From Candidatus Gastranaerophilales bacterium (GTDB lineage Bacteria > Cyanobacteriota > Vampirovibrionia > Gastranaerophilales > Gastranaerophilaceae), in NCBI GenBank assembly GCA_944325515.1, contig CALVAO010000002.1, positions 1 through 64,000 of the forward strand: 64,000 nt of DNA, in the 5' to 3' direction. Positions 53,127 through 62,497 of this stretch are shown piece by piece. Position numbers and translations under genes: made by a program. Numbering within the stretch: the stretch's first letter is position 1; each line of letters begins with the position of its first letter. The notes below the pieces were generated by a model. It ran no database searches and was not told where the DNA came from. It was given only the letters and a program-made list of their open reading frames with translations.

Positions 53127-53846
53127 ATGAAAAAATATGGATTCACACTTGCGGAAGTGTTGATTACTTTAGGTATAATCGGTGTAGTTGCGGCATTAAC
53201 TGCACCTGCTCTGGTACAAAACGCAGGAACAGCTAAAGTCGGTCCGACGTTATCTAAAGTGGTTTCAACAATTGAAAATGCTAATGAACAAATAATGCAT
53301 GATGAAGACATAAGCAATCTAGATATTATTGGTAGAAATAATAATAGTATAGCAACCCGTGCAGAAGACTATTCTCAAAAACTAAGTGAATATATTCAAG
53401 GGAGTTCTATCGAAAGTAATGATGTAAGAGAATCATGGTCTCCTACGCCAACATATTATGATGGTACAAATTATCCTACATATGTACGACATAGAACAAA
53501 GTTTCTTTTTTCAGATAATATTGACATATTTTTTGGTATAAATAGCTCATATTCATACAACCCCAAAGGTTCATTTAAAGGTTTATACTTAAGTGCAATC
53601 GTAGATATAAATAGTGTTAAAGTAAAGCCTAATAAATTTGGTAAAGATATTTATCATTTTCTTATCGATAAAAGCGGTCAAGTAATTCCAATGGGAAGTT
53701 CAACATACGCCTGGCTTATGGATGATGAAACTCTAAAATATACAAGTGAAGATGGTGATTATGCCTGTAATGAAACAAAAGTTGGGAAAGGTAACGGCTG
53801 CGCCGGTTCAATTTTTGAAAATAACTTTAAAGTTATTTATCAATAA
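53127..53846 (+). CDS. Type IV prepilin-like protein
   Basis: A 239-residue prepilin or pseudopilin. MKKYGFTLAEVLITLGIIGV has the Gly-Phe cleavage site and Glu at +5, followed by a hydrophobic helix to about residue 27. The remainder is a predicted soluble domain rich in Tyr, Asn and Ser with a C-terminal Cys pair (YACNETKVGKGNGCAGSIF) that could form the pilin disulphide loop. No assembly genes are nearby, so it would use pilus machinery encoded elsewhere. AAAAGGAGA Shine-Dalgarno. Confidence 0.86.
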   Translation: MKKYGFTLAEVLITLGIIGVVAALTAPALVQNAGTAKVGPTLSKVVSTIENANEQIMHDEDISNLDIIGRNNNSIATRAEDYSQKLSEYIQGSSIESNDVRESWSPTPTYYDGTNYPTYVRHRTKFLFSDNIDIFFGINSSYSYNPKGSFKGLYLSAIVDINSVKVKPNKFGKDIYHFLIDKSGQVIPMGSSTYAWLMDDETLKYTSEDGDYACNETKVGKGNGCAGSIFENNFKVIYQ

Positions 53847-53851
53847 ACCCG

Positions 53852-53860
53852 TGTTATAAT
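53852..53860 (+). promoter_or_regulatory. Extended -10 TGTTATAAT, leaderless type
   Basis: A perfect TGTTATAAT ends 6 nt before the ATG at 53867. It lies 5 bp after the prepilin stop codon. Confidence 0.65.
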
Positions 53861-53866
53861 TGTTTT

Positions 53867-54076
53867 ATGCAAGAGATAGCCATAGGGAAAATATACAAAC
53901 ATTATAAGGGCAATGTTTATGAAATTATTGCCCTTGCCAGACATTCAGAAACAGGTGAAGATATGATTGTTTACAGGAATGTTAACAAAGGTGATGTATG
54001 GGTGCGTCCAAAATCCATGTGGAATGAAGTTGTACACGTTGACGGCAAAAACGTATTGAGGTTTAGTTTGATATGA
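53867..54076 (+). CDS. DUF1653 domain protein
   Basis: A 69-residue protein that is a complete DUF1653 domain: IGKIYKHYKGNVYEIIALARHSETGEDMIVYRNV, then WVRPKSMWNEVV. The family is a small beta-barrel-like fold of unknown function, often encoded near metabolic genes. Its stop overlaps the next small gene's start by ATGA. Confidence 0.9.
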   Translation: MQEIAIGKIYKHYKGNVYEIIALARHSETGEDMIVYRNVNKGDVWVRPKSMWNEVVHVDGKNVLRFSLI

Positions 54077-54225
54077 TAACAAGAGAAGTAAGGGAATGGA
54101 TGCAGAAAGTCGAGCGGGGGCAGTATTCACACGAAGATGCAATACAAGAATTTATGCGTTTTTCATCATTTCTTACACGTGAAGAAATGAAAATGATAAA
54201 AGAACGCTTAAAAAATCTATTTTAA
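54073..54225 (+). CDS. Small helical protein cotranslated with DUF1653
   Basis: A 50-residue frame, starting MITREVREWMQKVERGQYSH and ending MIKERLKNLF, that overlaps the DUF1653 stop by ATGA. It is strongly amphipathic and helical, with no Cys. The coupling supports it as a real gene. Its last 9 nt overlap the convergent ClC gene. Function unknown; it could be a partner of the DUF1653 protein. Confidence 0.62.
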   Translation: MITREVREWMQKVERGQYSHEDAIQEFMRFSSFLTREEMKMIKERLKNLF

Positions 54226-55839
54226 AATATCTTTTCGGGTAATAATACCTAGAACTTCCTTATTCTCATTAACAACAACAGCCCATTCCGTTGTATTTTC
54301 GTGCAGCCGGTAATATGCTGTATAAAGGTCTTCATCCGGCTTAACCGTAACAGGATTGGTATCTATTATTCTTTCTGCACAAATAGTTTCCATATCAGAA
54401 TCCACAAGTACATCCTCAATATCTGATTTAGTCACTATCCCTTCTAATCTTCCCTTTTTGTCAACAACCGGATAAGCATTGTGTTTTTCCTTATTCATAA
54501 CATCTAATATTTCATGAATAGAAGTATCATCCTTAAATTTTTTTACATTATATGACATCAAATCTTTAACCAGAGTTTTGCCGGAAATATTAACATTTAA
54601 ATTTTTATACTGATTAACAACGAGCTTTGCATAAATAGGTTTATGGTTAAGCTTCTCTGCTGTTAAATCTGCAATTGCAGCAACCAGCATCAGCGGTAGA
54701 ATACACTCATACCCGCCGGTCATTTCAAACACCATAACGACTGCAGTAATCGGTGTTCTAGCAACTGAAGATAAAAAGCCTGCCATACCAAGTGACGCCG
54801 CAGCCATAAGATTTAATTCAAATCCCAGTGTATTAAAGACAAACCCTGCAATATAACCAAGAAAGGAGCCAAGCATAAGCATAGGCAAAAATATACCGCC
54901 TGCAGCGCCGGAGCCAAAACATACAGGGGTAATAATAAATTTCAGCAAGAAAATTACAGCTGCATACATAAATACAAATTTATTTGCAAGAAGCATCTGT
55001 ACAGCATCATTTCCGGATGACAATATATAAGGTACAAAAAGCCCTGCGCATCCGGTCAAAAAACCTGCAATTGCCGGTTTAAGATATTTTGGAATTTGAA
55101 TCTTTGCGTATATATCATTTGAAATAAAAATCAATTTTGCAAATATTACCCCGAGAACACCCGATAAAATCCCTAAAATAATACAGCTCAATATAACTGC
55201 CGGACTGGTTTTAATTGCATGAAGTGAAATATTGAAAGCCGGATTGACACCAAGAAAATGTCTGGCAACAGTTGATGCGGTTACTGTTGCAATAAGAGTC
55301 GGAAACAACATTGCAGGCGAGAATTTATGTATCAATTCTTCAAGTACAAACAGAGTTCCGGCAATCGGTGCATTAAACGTAGCTCCGATTGCTGCACCTG
55401 CTCCGGATGCAATAAGCTTATCCCTGTTGTTTCCATTTAGCCGAAAAAGTTTACCAACAAATGAGCCTGCTCCGGCTCCTAATTGTACGCTCGGACCTTC
55501 CCTGCCAAGCGAAAGACCTGTACCTATACCGATTACTCCGGCAAAAAATTTTACAAATATTGTTCTTATTCTTATTAATTTCCCGCTTTTTAAAAGCGAC
55601 ATTTTAACGTATGGAATACCGCTGCCTGCGGTTTCCGGCGCCAGTTTGCAAACCAGCAGACCGGCTATTAGACCCCCCAGAGTTGTTACAAGCAAAAAGA
55701 TTAGCGGGCAAGCATAAAAGCGCTGCATCACAAAATGAAATATTGTATCAATTCCAAGCTTGAAAAGGACTACGATTACACCCGTGAGCAAACCGACAAG
55801 AACCGACTGTCCGAATAATTTTGTGAAACCTTTATTCAT
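54217..55839 (-). CDS. ClC-type chloride channel/antiporter with CBS domains
   Basis: A 540-residue membrane protein of the ClC family. The anion-path motifs are GSGIP (in ETAGSGIPYVK), GREGP (with the gating Glu, in SLGREGPSVQLGAG) and GGIFLP. Residues 420-540 hold two CBS domains (VKDLMSYNVKKFKDDTS... and ...ERIIDTNPVTVKPDED), which often bind nucleotides. The gating Glu suggests a Cl-/H+ antiporter. The promoter TATAAT ends 6 nt before the ATG. Confidence 0.95.
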   Translation of the reverse strand: MNKGFTKLFGQSVLVGLLTGVIVVLFKLGIDTIFHFVMQRFYACPLIFLLVTTLGGLIAGLLVCKLAPETAGSGIPYVKMSLLKSGKLIRIRTIFVKFFAGVIGIGTGLSLGREGPSVQLGAGAGSFVGKLFRLNGNNRDKLIASGAGAAIGATFNAPIAGTLFVLEELIHKFSPAMLFPTLIATVTASTVARHFLGVNPAFNISLHAIKTSPAVILSCIILGILSGVLGVIFAKLIFISNDIYAKIQIPKYLKPAIAGFLTGCAGLFVPYILSSGNDAVQMLLANKFVFMYAAVIFLLKFIITPVCFGSGAAGGIFLPMLMLGSFLGYIAGFVFNTLGFELNLMAAASLGMAGFLSSVARTPITAVVMVFEMTGGYECILPLMLVAAIADLTAEKLNHKPIYAKLVVNQYKNLNVNISGKTLVKDLMSYNVKKFKDDTSIHEILDVMNKEKHNAYPVVDKKGRLEGIVTKSDIEDVLVDSDMETICAERIIDTNPVTVKPDEDLYTAYYRLHENTTEWAVVVNENKEVLGIITRKDILK

Positions 55840-55845
55840 AAAGTT

Positions 55846-55851
55846 ATTATA
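55846..55851 (-). promoter_or_regulatory. -10 box TATAAT, leaderless type
   Basis: A perfect TATAAT on the minus strand ends 6 nt before the ATG at 55839 without a Shine-Dalgarno. Confidence 0.62.
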
Positions 55852-55948
55852 CCTGTAACATGTCTTAATAAAAACGATTTTTTTAGCAATTTTTTTTATA
55901 AAATATACTTTATATTTATGTAGCAGGTTTTAGAAAGGTAATATAATA

Positions 55949-57424
55949 GTGTCATTTGGTTATTACAACTATGATAGCTTTAACAGAAGACCGTATATTG
56001 GATTCAGAAGCGCGGCTGCAGCTGAACAGACAACTAAAAATGATGTTCCTGCCGGTCTGCCTATTATTACCAAACCTATTGAAAAAGTTGAAAATGCTAT
56101 TAATAATACAGTAGATACATTTGTTAAGACATCAGAGGAAGAGGAAAAGAAAACTTCGCATAAAACTGCAATAGCTGTAGGCAGTTCAGTACTGGTATTA
56201 TCCGGTCTTGTCGCACTGCTTAACCCGAAATTTTCCGGCAAGATGATTAATAAATTAAAAATGATGTCGCACAAAGCCGGAACAAAAGCTCAAAAGGGCG
56301 GTACAAAAGGTAAGTTTTATGAGTCTATGTCTAAATTCTGGAAAGGAGTAGGCGATACATTCCAATTTACAAATACTCTGAATGCCGGCAAAGATATGGG
56401 CTTTAAGTGGCTATGCACAGAAAAGAAAACTTTTGGCAGCGTAAAAAATAAAATAACACGAAATATTTTAATAAAATGTGATACTGGTTTCAGAAGCGTA
56501 ATGTCAAGAGTTCACAATTCTATTACAAATTGGTTCGACGGAATAAGTAAGCGAACCGTGCAAGGGAATTATAAAAAAGCATCCAGTAAACTTAATGCGT
56601 TTGAAGATCTGGCAAAATATTATAAAGAAAAACTTCCTGCAGATAAACAGCAGATTCTTGAAGCAAAGCTCAAAGAGATAAAGAATTCAAGGGAATATTT
56701 CTCAAATTCACAGGTTATGGACAGGCTAAAAACGCAGGAAAAACTTATGTCCAATCTTGAAACAGATTTAAGACCAAAATATCGGAATTATGCCACAAGC
56801 TTACTGCATGATAAGGGTAATAGAAAAAATTTAATAAAAAATAACATGTCATTCTGGGCAGAAGACGCATTGATGCCTACCCGTAATAAACTTGAGAACA
56901 AAGGACATGAAGTTGTAACTTCTATTGTAGGAGATATCAACAGAGGTACTACAGGCAAATATAATGAAGTTATAGCTATGTTAACTCCGTATTTAAGCAA
57001 AGACGAAGCAATACTTCTCGGTAAAAGACTACGGCAGGCTGATAAGTCTTTGCATAAAGCTAACTTTAGTGAAACAGTAGAATATTTCGATAAAAAACGT
57101 GATTTAATGCTTGGCGGTGCGCCTACGGATATTTTATCCGGACTAGCGATGGTAGGATTAAGCGGTATTGCCGTAAGCACAGCAGACACTAAAGAAGACC
57201 GCATTTCTAAAACTATTACTACAGCATTCCCTGCTATTGCCGGTATCGGAACTTCTATGGCATTTACAGCTATGCTTTTCTCCGGAGTTAAGAGTTTAAT
57301 CTATGGTTCTGTTGCAGGCAGCTTATTCTCTTTAGCCGGCAGCGGCATTAACAGGCTTATTTATCCCAAAAATCAAAATATTGCACAGACAGAAAATACG
57401 AAAAAGGAGGTTATAAATGCTTAA
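55949..57424 (+). CDS. Hypothetical protein with hydrophobic C-terminal region
   Basis: A 491-residue protein from a GTG start with GAAAGG upstream. Residues 1-25 are Tyr/Arg-rich (SFGYYNYDSFNRRPYIGFRS), with GFRS reminiscent of the PxFK leaders elsewhere. One hydrophobic helix lies at about residues 72-92. Residues 95-390 are Lys-rich and helical, and residues 395-470 hold two or three hydrophobic helices (AMVGLSGIAVST, AIAGIGTSMAFTAMLF). No domain recognised. It could be a membrane-inserting effector or a lineage-specific envelope protein. Confidence 0.6.
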   Translation: MSFGYYNYDSFNRRPYIGFRSAAAAEQTTKNDVPAGLPIITKPIEKVENAINNTVDTFVKTSEEEEKKTSHKTAIAVGSSVLVLSGLVALLNPKFSGKMINKLKMMSHKAGTKAQKGGTKGKFYESMSKFWKGVGDTFQFTNTLNAGKDMGFKWLCTEKKTFGSVKNKITRNILIKCDTGFRSVMSRVHNSITNWFDGISKRTVQGNYKKASSKLNAFEDLAKYYKEKLPADKQQILEAKLKEIKNSREYFSNSQVMDRLKTQEKLMSNLETDLRPKYRNYATSLLHDKGNRKNLIKNNMSFWAEDALMPTRNKLENKGHEVVTSIVGDINRGTTGKYNEVIAMLTPYLSKDEAILLGKRLRQADKSLHKANFSETVEYFDKKRDLMLGGAPTDILSGLAMVGLSGIAVSTADTKEDRISKTITTAFPAIAGIGTSMAFTAMLFSGVKSLIYGSVAGSLFSLAGSGINRLIYPKNQNIAQTENTKKEVINA

Positions 57425-57936
57425 CGCAATCGTTCAACTATTTTTAACACATTTTCTTTCAATGTTTCGTAGTCCTTGTTATTGTCGAGTAGAAAATTCC
57501 AATCTTGAATATCGTCTAAATCGACTTCTGTAATATCATTTTCACCGACAAGTTTTCCACCGCGTTTTTCACGGATGCCGCGTTCAGCTTCGACTCTTAT
57601 TGATATTGCACCTGCTGCTTTGAAAACTTCATATTCGTGTTTAATTCTCACATCTGTTACAACAATATTACCTTTCTGAGCAATAATTTTTTCAAGCCAG
57701 TAATCAGGACTTTGCATACGTCCCCAATTACCCAAATCAATGAGCCCTTGCCGGTAGAATGACTTGTTATTTTCAATCTCCTGCACAGTAATCCCATGCT
57801 GTCCGGCGTACTCTATTTTAATAATATCACCCATTGCACAGCGCTTGAAATCCGGCATTGCTTCCATAAGAATTTTTGCTGCCGTATCCTTACCGGAATA
57901 TTGTTTACCGGAAAAGATTATAATCCTGTCTGCCAT
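57421..57936 (-). CDS. P-loop (deoxy)nucleotide or phosphomevalonate kinase-like protein
   Basis: A 171-residue P-loop kinase: Walker A GKQYSGKDT (residues 10-18), VVTDVRIKHEYEVFKAAGAISIRVEAERGIREKRGG as the acceptor and lid region, then DDIQDWNFLLDN. The lid pattern recalls both phage dNMP kinases and animal-type phosphomevalonate kinases; the sequence does not decide. It overlaps yidD by one base (TAATG) and the upstream convergent gene by 4 nt. Confidence 0.7.
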   Translation of the reverse strand: MADRIIIFSGKQYSGKDTAAKILMEAMPDFKRCAMGDIIKIEYAGQHGITVQEIENNKSFYRQGLIDLGNWGRMQSPDYWLEKIIAQKGNIVVTDVRIKHEYEVFKAAGAISIRVEAERGIREKRGGKLVGENDITEVDLDDIQDWNFLLDNNKDYETLKENVLKIVERLR

Positions 57937-58157
57937 TACTTTCTCTCCATAGGTACAGGGTCGTATCCGCCTTCATTGAGAGGGTGACACCTGCATATCC
58001 TTTTTATACCGAGCCATCCGCCTTTAACCACTCCGTATCTTGCGACTGCCTGCTTTGTATATTCCGAGCAAGTAGGATAAAACCTGCATCTGGGCGGAGT
58101 AAGAGCAGATATTCGCTGGTATAGATTTATTAAACTCAGAATAATTAATTTCAGCAT
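57936..58157 (-). CDS. yidD: Membrane protein insertion efficiency factor YidD
   Basis: A 73-residue YidD with the hallmark [20 protein letters not shown] and [20 protein letters not shown], including the conserved Cys residues. It assists YidC-dependent membrane insertion. It is usually next to rnpA/yidC, but here it is with a kinase gene. Leaderless-type promoter. Confidence 0.95.
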   Translation of the reverse strand: MLKLIILSLINLYQRISALTPPRCRFYPTCSEYTKQAVARYGVVKGGWLGIKRICRCHPLNEGGYDPVPMERK

Positions 58158-58163
58158 AAAAGC

Positions 58164-58172
58164 ATGTTAACA
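58164..58172 (-). promoter_or_regulatory. Extended -10 TGTTAACAT, leaderless type
   Basis: TGT plus TAACAT on the minus strand ends 6 nt before the ATG at 58157; no Shine-Dalgarno. Confidence 0.5.
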
Positions 58173-58189
58173 CAAATTTAAGAAATAAA

Positions 58190-58224
58190 AAGCGGTTAAA
58201 CCTTTTGGAATAGTCTAACCGCTT
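58190..58224 (-). terminator. Intrinsic terminator of dnaK
   Basis: On the minus strand AAGCGGTTA pairs with TAACCGCTT (9 bp, 17-nt loop), followed by TTTTTATTTC. Lies 27 bp after the dnaK stop. Confidence 0.85.
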
Positions 58225-58250
58225 GCATCAGCTAATTATTAGTTTCAAAT

Positions 58251-60444
<2,194 letters not shown>

Positions 60445-60768
60445 ATGTGCTTTGGCATAGGCAACAATATAATTATTAACGGGCATCGTGTCCACAGTTG
60501 TTTCGGCGGATTCCTGCCGCCGGCTCCGCCTTTTGGAGCATTTAGCCCCGGCTGTTTTGGCTACGGATTTGGATGTTCTGCAAATGCTTTTAAAGTCGGT
60601 GCCGGAATAGGTTTAGGCTATGCGGCAGGCATGACACTTATACCGCTTGTTCCTGCTGTTATCAAAGGAATTGGTAAAGGCTGCAGCTGGCTCTGGAATA
60701 AAGCAATTGTTCCTGCTGCAAAATGGATTGGAAACGGTATTAAAAACTTATGGAATAAAATTTTCTAG
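60445..60768 (+). CDS. Small Gly-rich, Cys-containing protein with hydrophobic helix
   Basis: A 107-residue protein from the ATG at 60445 (GAGG 9 nt upstream). Residues 1-45 are Gly/Phe/Pro-rich with Cys2, 19, 37 and 44 (FGGFLPPAPPFGAFSPGC). Residues 50-75 are hydrophobic (GAGIGLGYAAGMTLIPLVPA). The C-terminus is a cationic Trp-rich amphipathic helix (WLWNKAIVPAAKWIGNGIKN). This looks like a small membrane-active or bacteriocin-like peptide, or an envelope protein. No processing or transport genes are adjacent. Confidence 0.6.
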   Translation: MCFGIGNNIIINGHRVHSCFGGFLPPAPPFGAFSPGCFGYGFGCSANAFKVGAGIGLGYAAGMTLIPLVPAVIKGIGKGCSWLWNKAIVPAAKWIGNGIKNLWNKIF

Positions 60769-61451
60769 TTCAGAGGAAGCGGACAGTCAAACATTTTCCT
60801 GTCAATTTCATCAAAATTGTTGATAATCTTATCAACACCTTTAATGTTTTGATAGTATGCAGCCGGTTCAAGAGAAGCTATGGCAATAATTTTGCCGATA
60901 CCTGCGCTTTCTGCGGATTTAATACCGGCAAGTGCATCCTCAATAACAACACAATCTTTCGGGGCTAAATTTAATTTTTCCGCCGCTATCATAAATATAT
61001 CCGGTGCCGGCTTTCCGGGAATTTTTCCGTTTGAATAGACTATTTTGTCTATATCAAACCATTTTGCCAGATTAAATTCTTTTATATAAAATTCAACATT
61101 ATCCCACTCTGACATTGTAGCAATTGTTCTTGGAATATTCTTTTCTTTTAAAAAATCTAAAAATTCTACAGCACCAGGTGCCAGCTTAAAATTTTCTCTA
61201 TCAAGCAGACACCTTTTTCTGTACAAAGCCTCTTTTTCTTTAGCGTATTTTTCAACCATTTCTTCCGATGGTTTGTGACCGATTGCGTATTCTATAATAT
61301 CCGCATTTGTGTGCCCGAACATTTTTTCACGCATTTCTTCGTCTGTAAACGCTGTACCCCGAAGCTCTTTTGAAAAATCCCGCCAGGCTTCATAGTGAAG
61401 CTTAGAGTCCCAGTATAATGTTCCGTTAAAATCAAAAATTATGCCTTTCAT
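60765..61451 (-). CDS. HAD-superfamily hydrolase, beta-phosphoglucomutase-like
   Basis: A 228-residue HAD subfamily IA protein with a helical cap. Motif I is FDFNGTL, with Asn where most phosphatases have the second Asp (DxD). Motif II is TMSEWDN-like, motif III GKIPGKPAPDIF (Lys) and motif IV VIEDALAGIKSAESAG. The DxN form is known in a subgroup of sugar-phosphate phosphatases or mutases, so the activity is uncertain. The promoter is shared, as a palindrome, with the divergent small secreted gene. Confidence 0.85.
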   Translation of the reverse strand: MKGIIFDFNGTLYWDSKLHYEAWRDFSKELRGTAFTDEEMREKMFGHTNADIIEYAIGHKPSEEMVEKYAKEKEALYRKRCLLDRENFKLAPGAVEFLDFLKEKNIPRTIATMSEWDNVEFYIKEFNLAKWFDIDKIVYSNGKIPGKPAPDIFMIAAEKLNLAPKDCVVIEDALAGIKSAESAGIGKIIAIASLEPAAYYQNIKGVDKIINNFDEIDRKMFDCPLPLN

Positions 61452-61460
61452 AATAAAATC

Positions 61461-61482
61461 ATTATACCATATATGGTATAAT
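61461..61482. promoter_or_regulatory. Palindromic pair of divergent -10 elements
   Basis: A perfect 22-bp palindrome made of two extended -10 boxes back to back, ATTATACC-ATATAT-GGTATAAT. The plus box (TATAAT, 61477-61482) ends 7 nt before the ATG at 61490. The minus box (61461-61466) ends 9 nt before the ATG at 61451. Confidence 0.7.
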
Positions 61483-61489
61483 ATAAAAT

Positions 61490-61711
61490 ATGAAAAGAAT
61501 AATAATTGTTTTTGTAATATCCTGTTTTATTCTTCCGGCTTTTGCCGGAGTAAATACTGTAAATAACAGGATATACAAAAAAAATCTTCCGCAGGGAACG
61601 TTTAAAAAGAAGAAAGACGGCACTATAGTTCAATACGATAAAAATGGCAAAAGAATAGGAACATACAAATTTAGCAATACAACCGGAAAGACAAAAAAGA
61701 GAAGAAAATGA
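61490..61711 (+). CDS. Small secreted basic protein
   Basis: A 73-residue protein with a signal peptide (residues 1-18, PAFA) and a mature part rich in Lys (14 of 55) that contains a beta-type repeat (GTFKKKKDGTIVQYDKNGKRIGTYKFSN). No Cys in the mature part. Its stop overlaps the PilZ gene's start by ATGA, so they are cotranslated. Function unknown. Confidence 0.7.
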   Translation: MKRIIIVFVISCFILPAFAGVNTVNNRIYKKNLPQGTFKKKKDGTIVQYDKNGKRIGTYKFSNTTGKTKKRRK

Positions 61712-62334
61712 AATTTAATCTTAATCTCGACAATATCAACTACATAAAAATCGTCTACAAAGACAGGCAGGATGCAACATGCTGCACAAAAGCCGCTATT
61801 AAGCATATGGGAGAAAGAGAAATATTTGCCTGCGCAAAGTTTGAGGACGGATTAAATATCCAGACTCCGCAGGATGTTTTACTTAGTTTTGTTTGTGATA
61901 ACGGATTATATAGAACAACGACGACACTTAAATATATTGAAAACGATGAACCATACACTTTTTTTACTCTTAAAACTCCGGAGGGACTTGAGTATCAGCA
62001 AAATAGAGAATACTTCCGCGTCAAACTGGATGAAGATGCAATACTAAGCTTCAATAATAGTATTATTGCCTGTAAGGTTCATGACATATCTGCAAACGGC
62101 ATAAGATTAATATTACCAGAAAAAATAGATAATCTTAATGAGGTTTCAATTAATATCCTGTTTAAACCGCGTGATGTTAAAACAAAGGCACAATTTGTAC
62201 GTTTTGATGACGAAGACGGAATACTAAAAGCTTCTTTTAAATTTGTTGATATCTCAGAAAATGATGTGGACATAATTTCGCAAAAATGTATCCAAAAACA
62301 GCTTGAATACAAACGCAATTCCATAATTATATAG
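61708..62334 (+). CDS. PilZ-domain c-di-GMP receptor (YcgR-like)
   Basis: A 208-residue protein with an N-terminal flagellar-brake-like domain (residues 1-88) and a C-terminal PilZ domain (90-200). The c-di-GMP motif RxxxR appears as QNREYFRVKL (only one Arg after the Arg-Glu-Tyr-Phe, so the pattern is R-x3-R), and DISANGIRLIL gives (D/N)xSxxG. Such proteins slow the flagellar motor or control surface polymers. The flagellin, flg operon and a sigma-28 promoter in the same window fit a motility role. Confidence 0.88.
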   Translation: MKFNLNLDNINYIKIVYKDRQDATCCTKAAIKHMGEREIFACAKFEDGLNIQTPQDVLLSFVCDNGLYRTTTTLKYIENDEPYTFFTLKTPEGLEYQQNREYFRVKLDEDAILSFNNSIIACKVHDISANGIRLILPEKIDNLNEVSINILFKPRDVKTKAQFVRFDDEDGILKASFKFVDISENDVDIISQKCIQKQLEYKRNSIII

Positions 62335-62433
62335 CATCACATAGGGTGGTGGAGCTTTTTAGTTTTGTGATTGTTTCTTGAATGCGCTCCCTTTTTGTCA
62401 TGTAAATTTTTGTAAATATTTCTTCAAAAACCC

Positions 62434-62461
62434 TAAAGATTTCCTTCAACAATGCCGATAT
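62434..62461 (+). promoter_or_regulatory. Sigma-28 (FliA/SigD)-type promoter
   Basis: TAAAGATT (62434-62441) with GCCGATAT at 62454-62461; 16 bp separate TAAA from GCCGATAT. This equals the SigD consensus TAAA-N14-16-GCCGATAT known from Bacillus and is close to the E. coli FliA form. The start would be about 30 nt before the ATG at 62498. Confidence 0.75.
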
Positions 62462-62497
62462 ACGAAATGTAAGATAAAGGGTTTTGAAGGACAAAAA

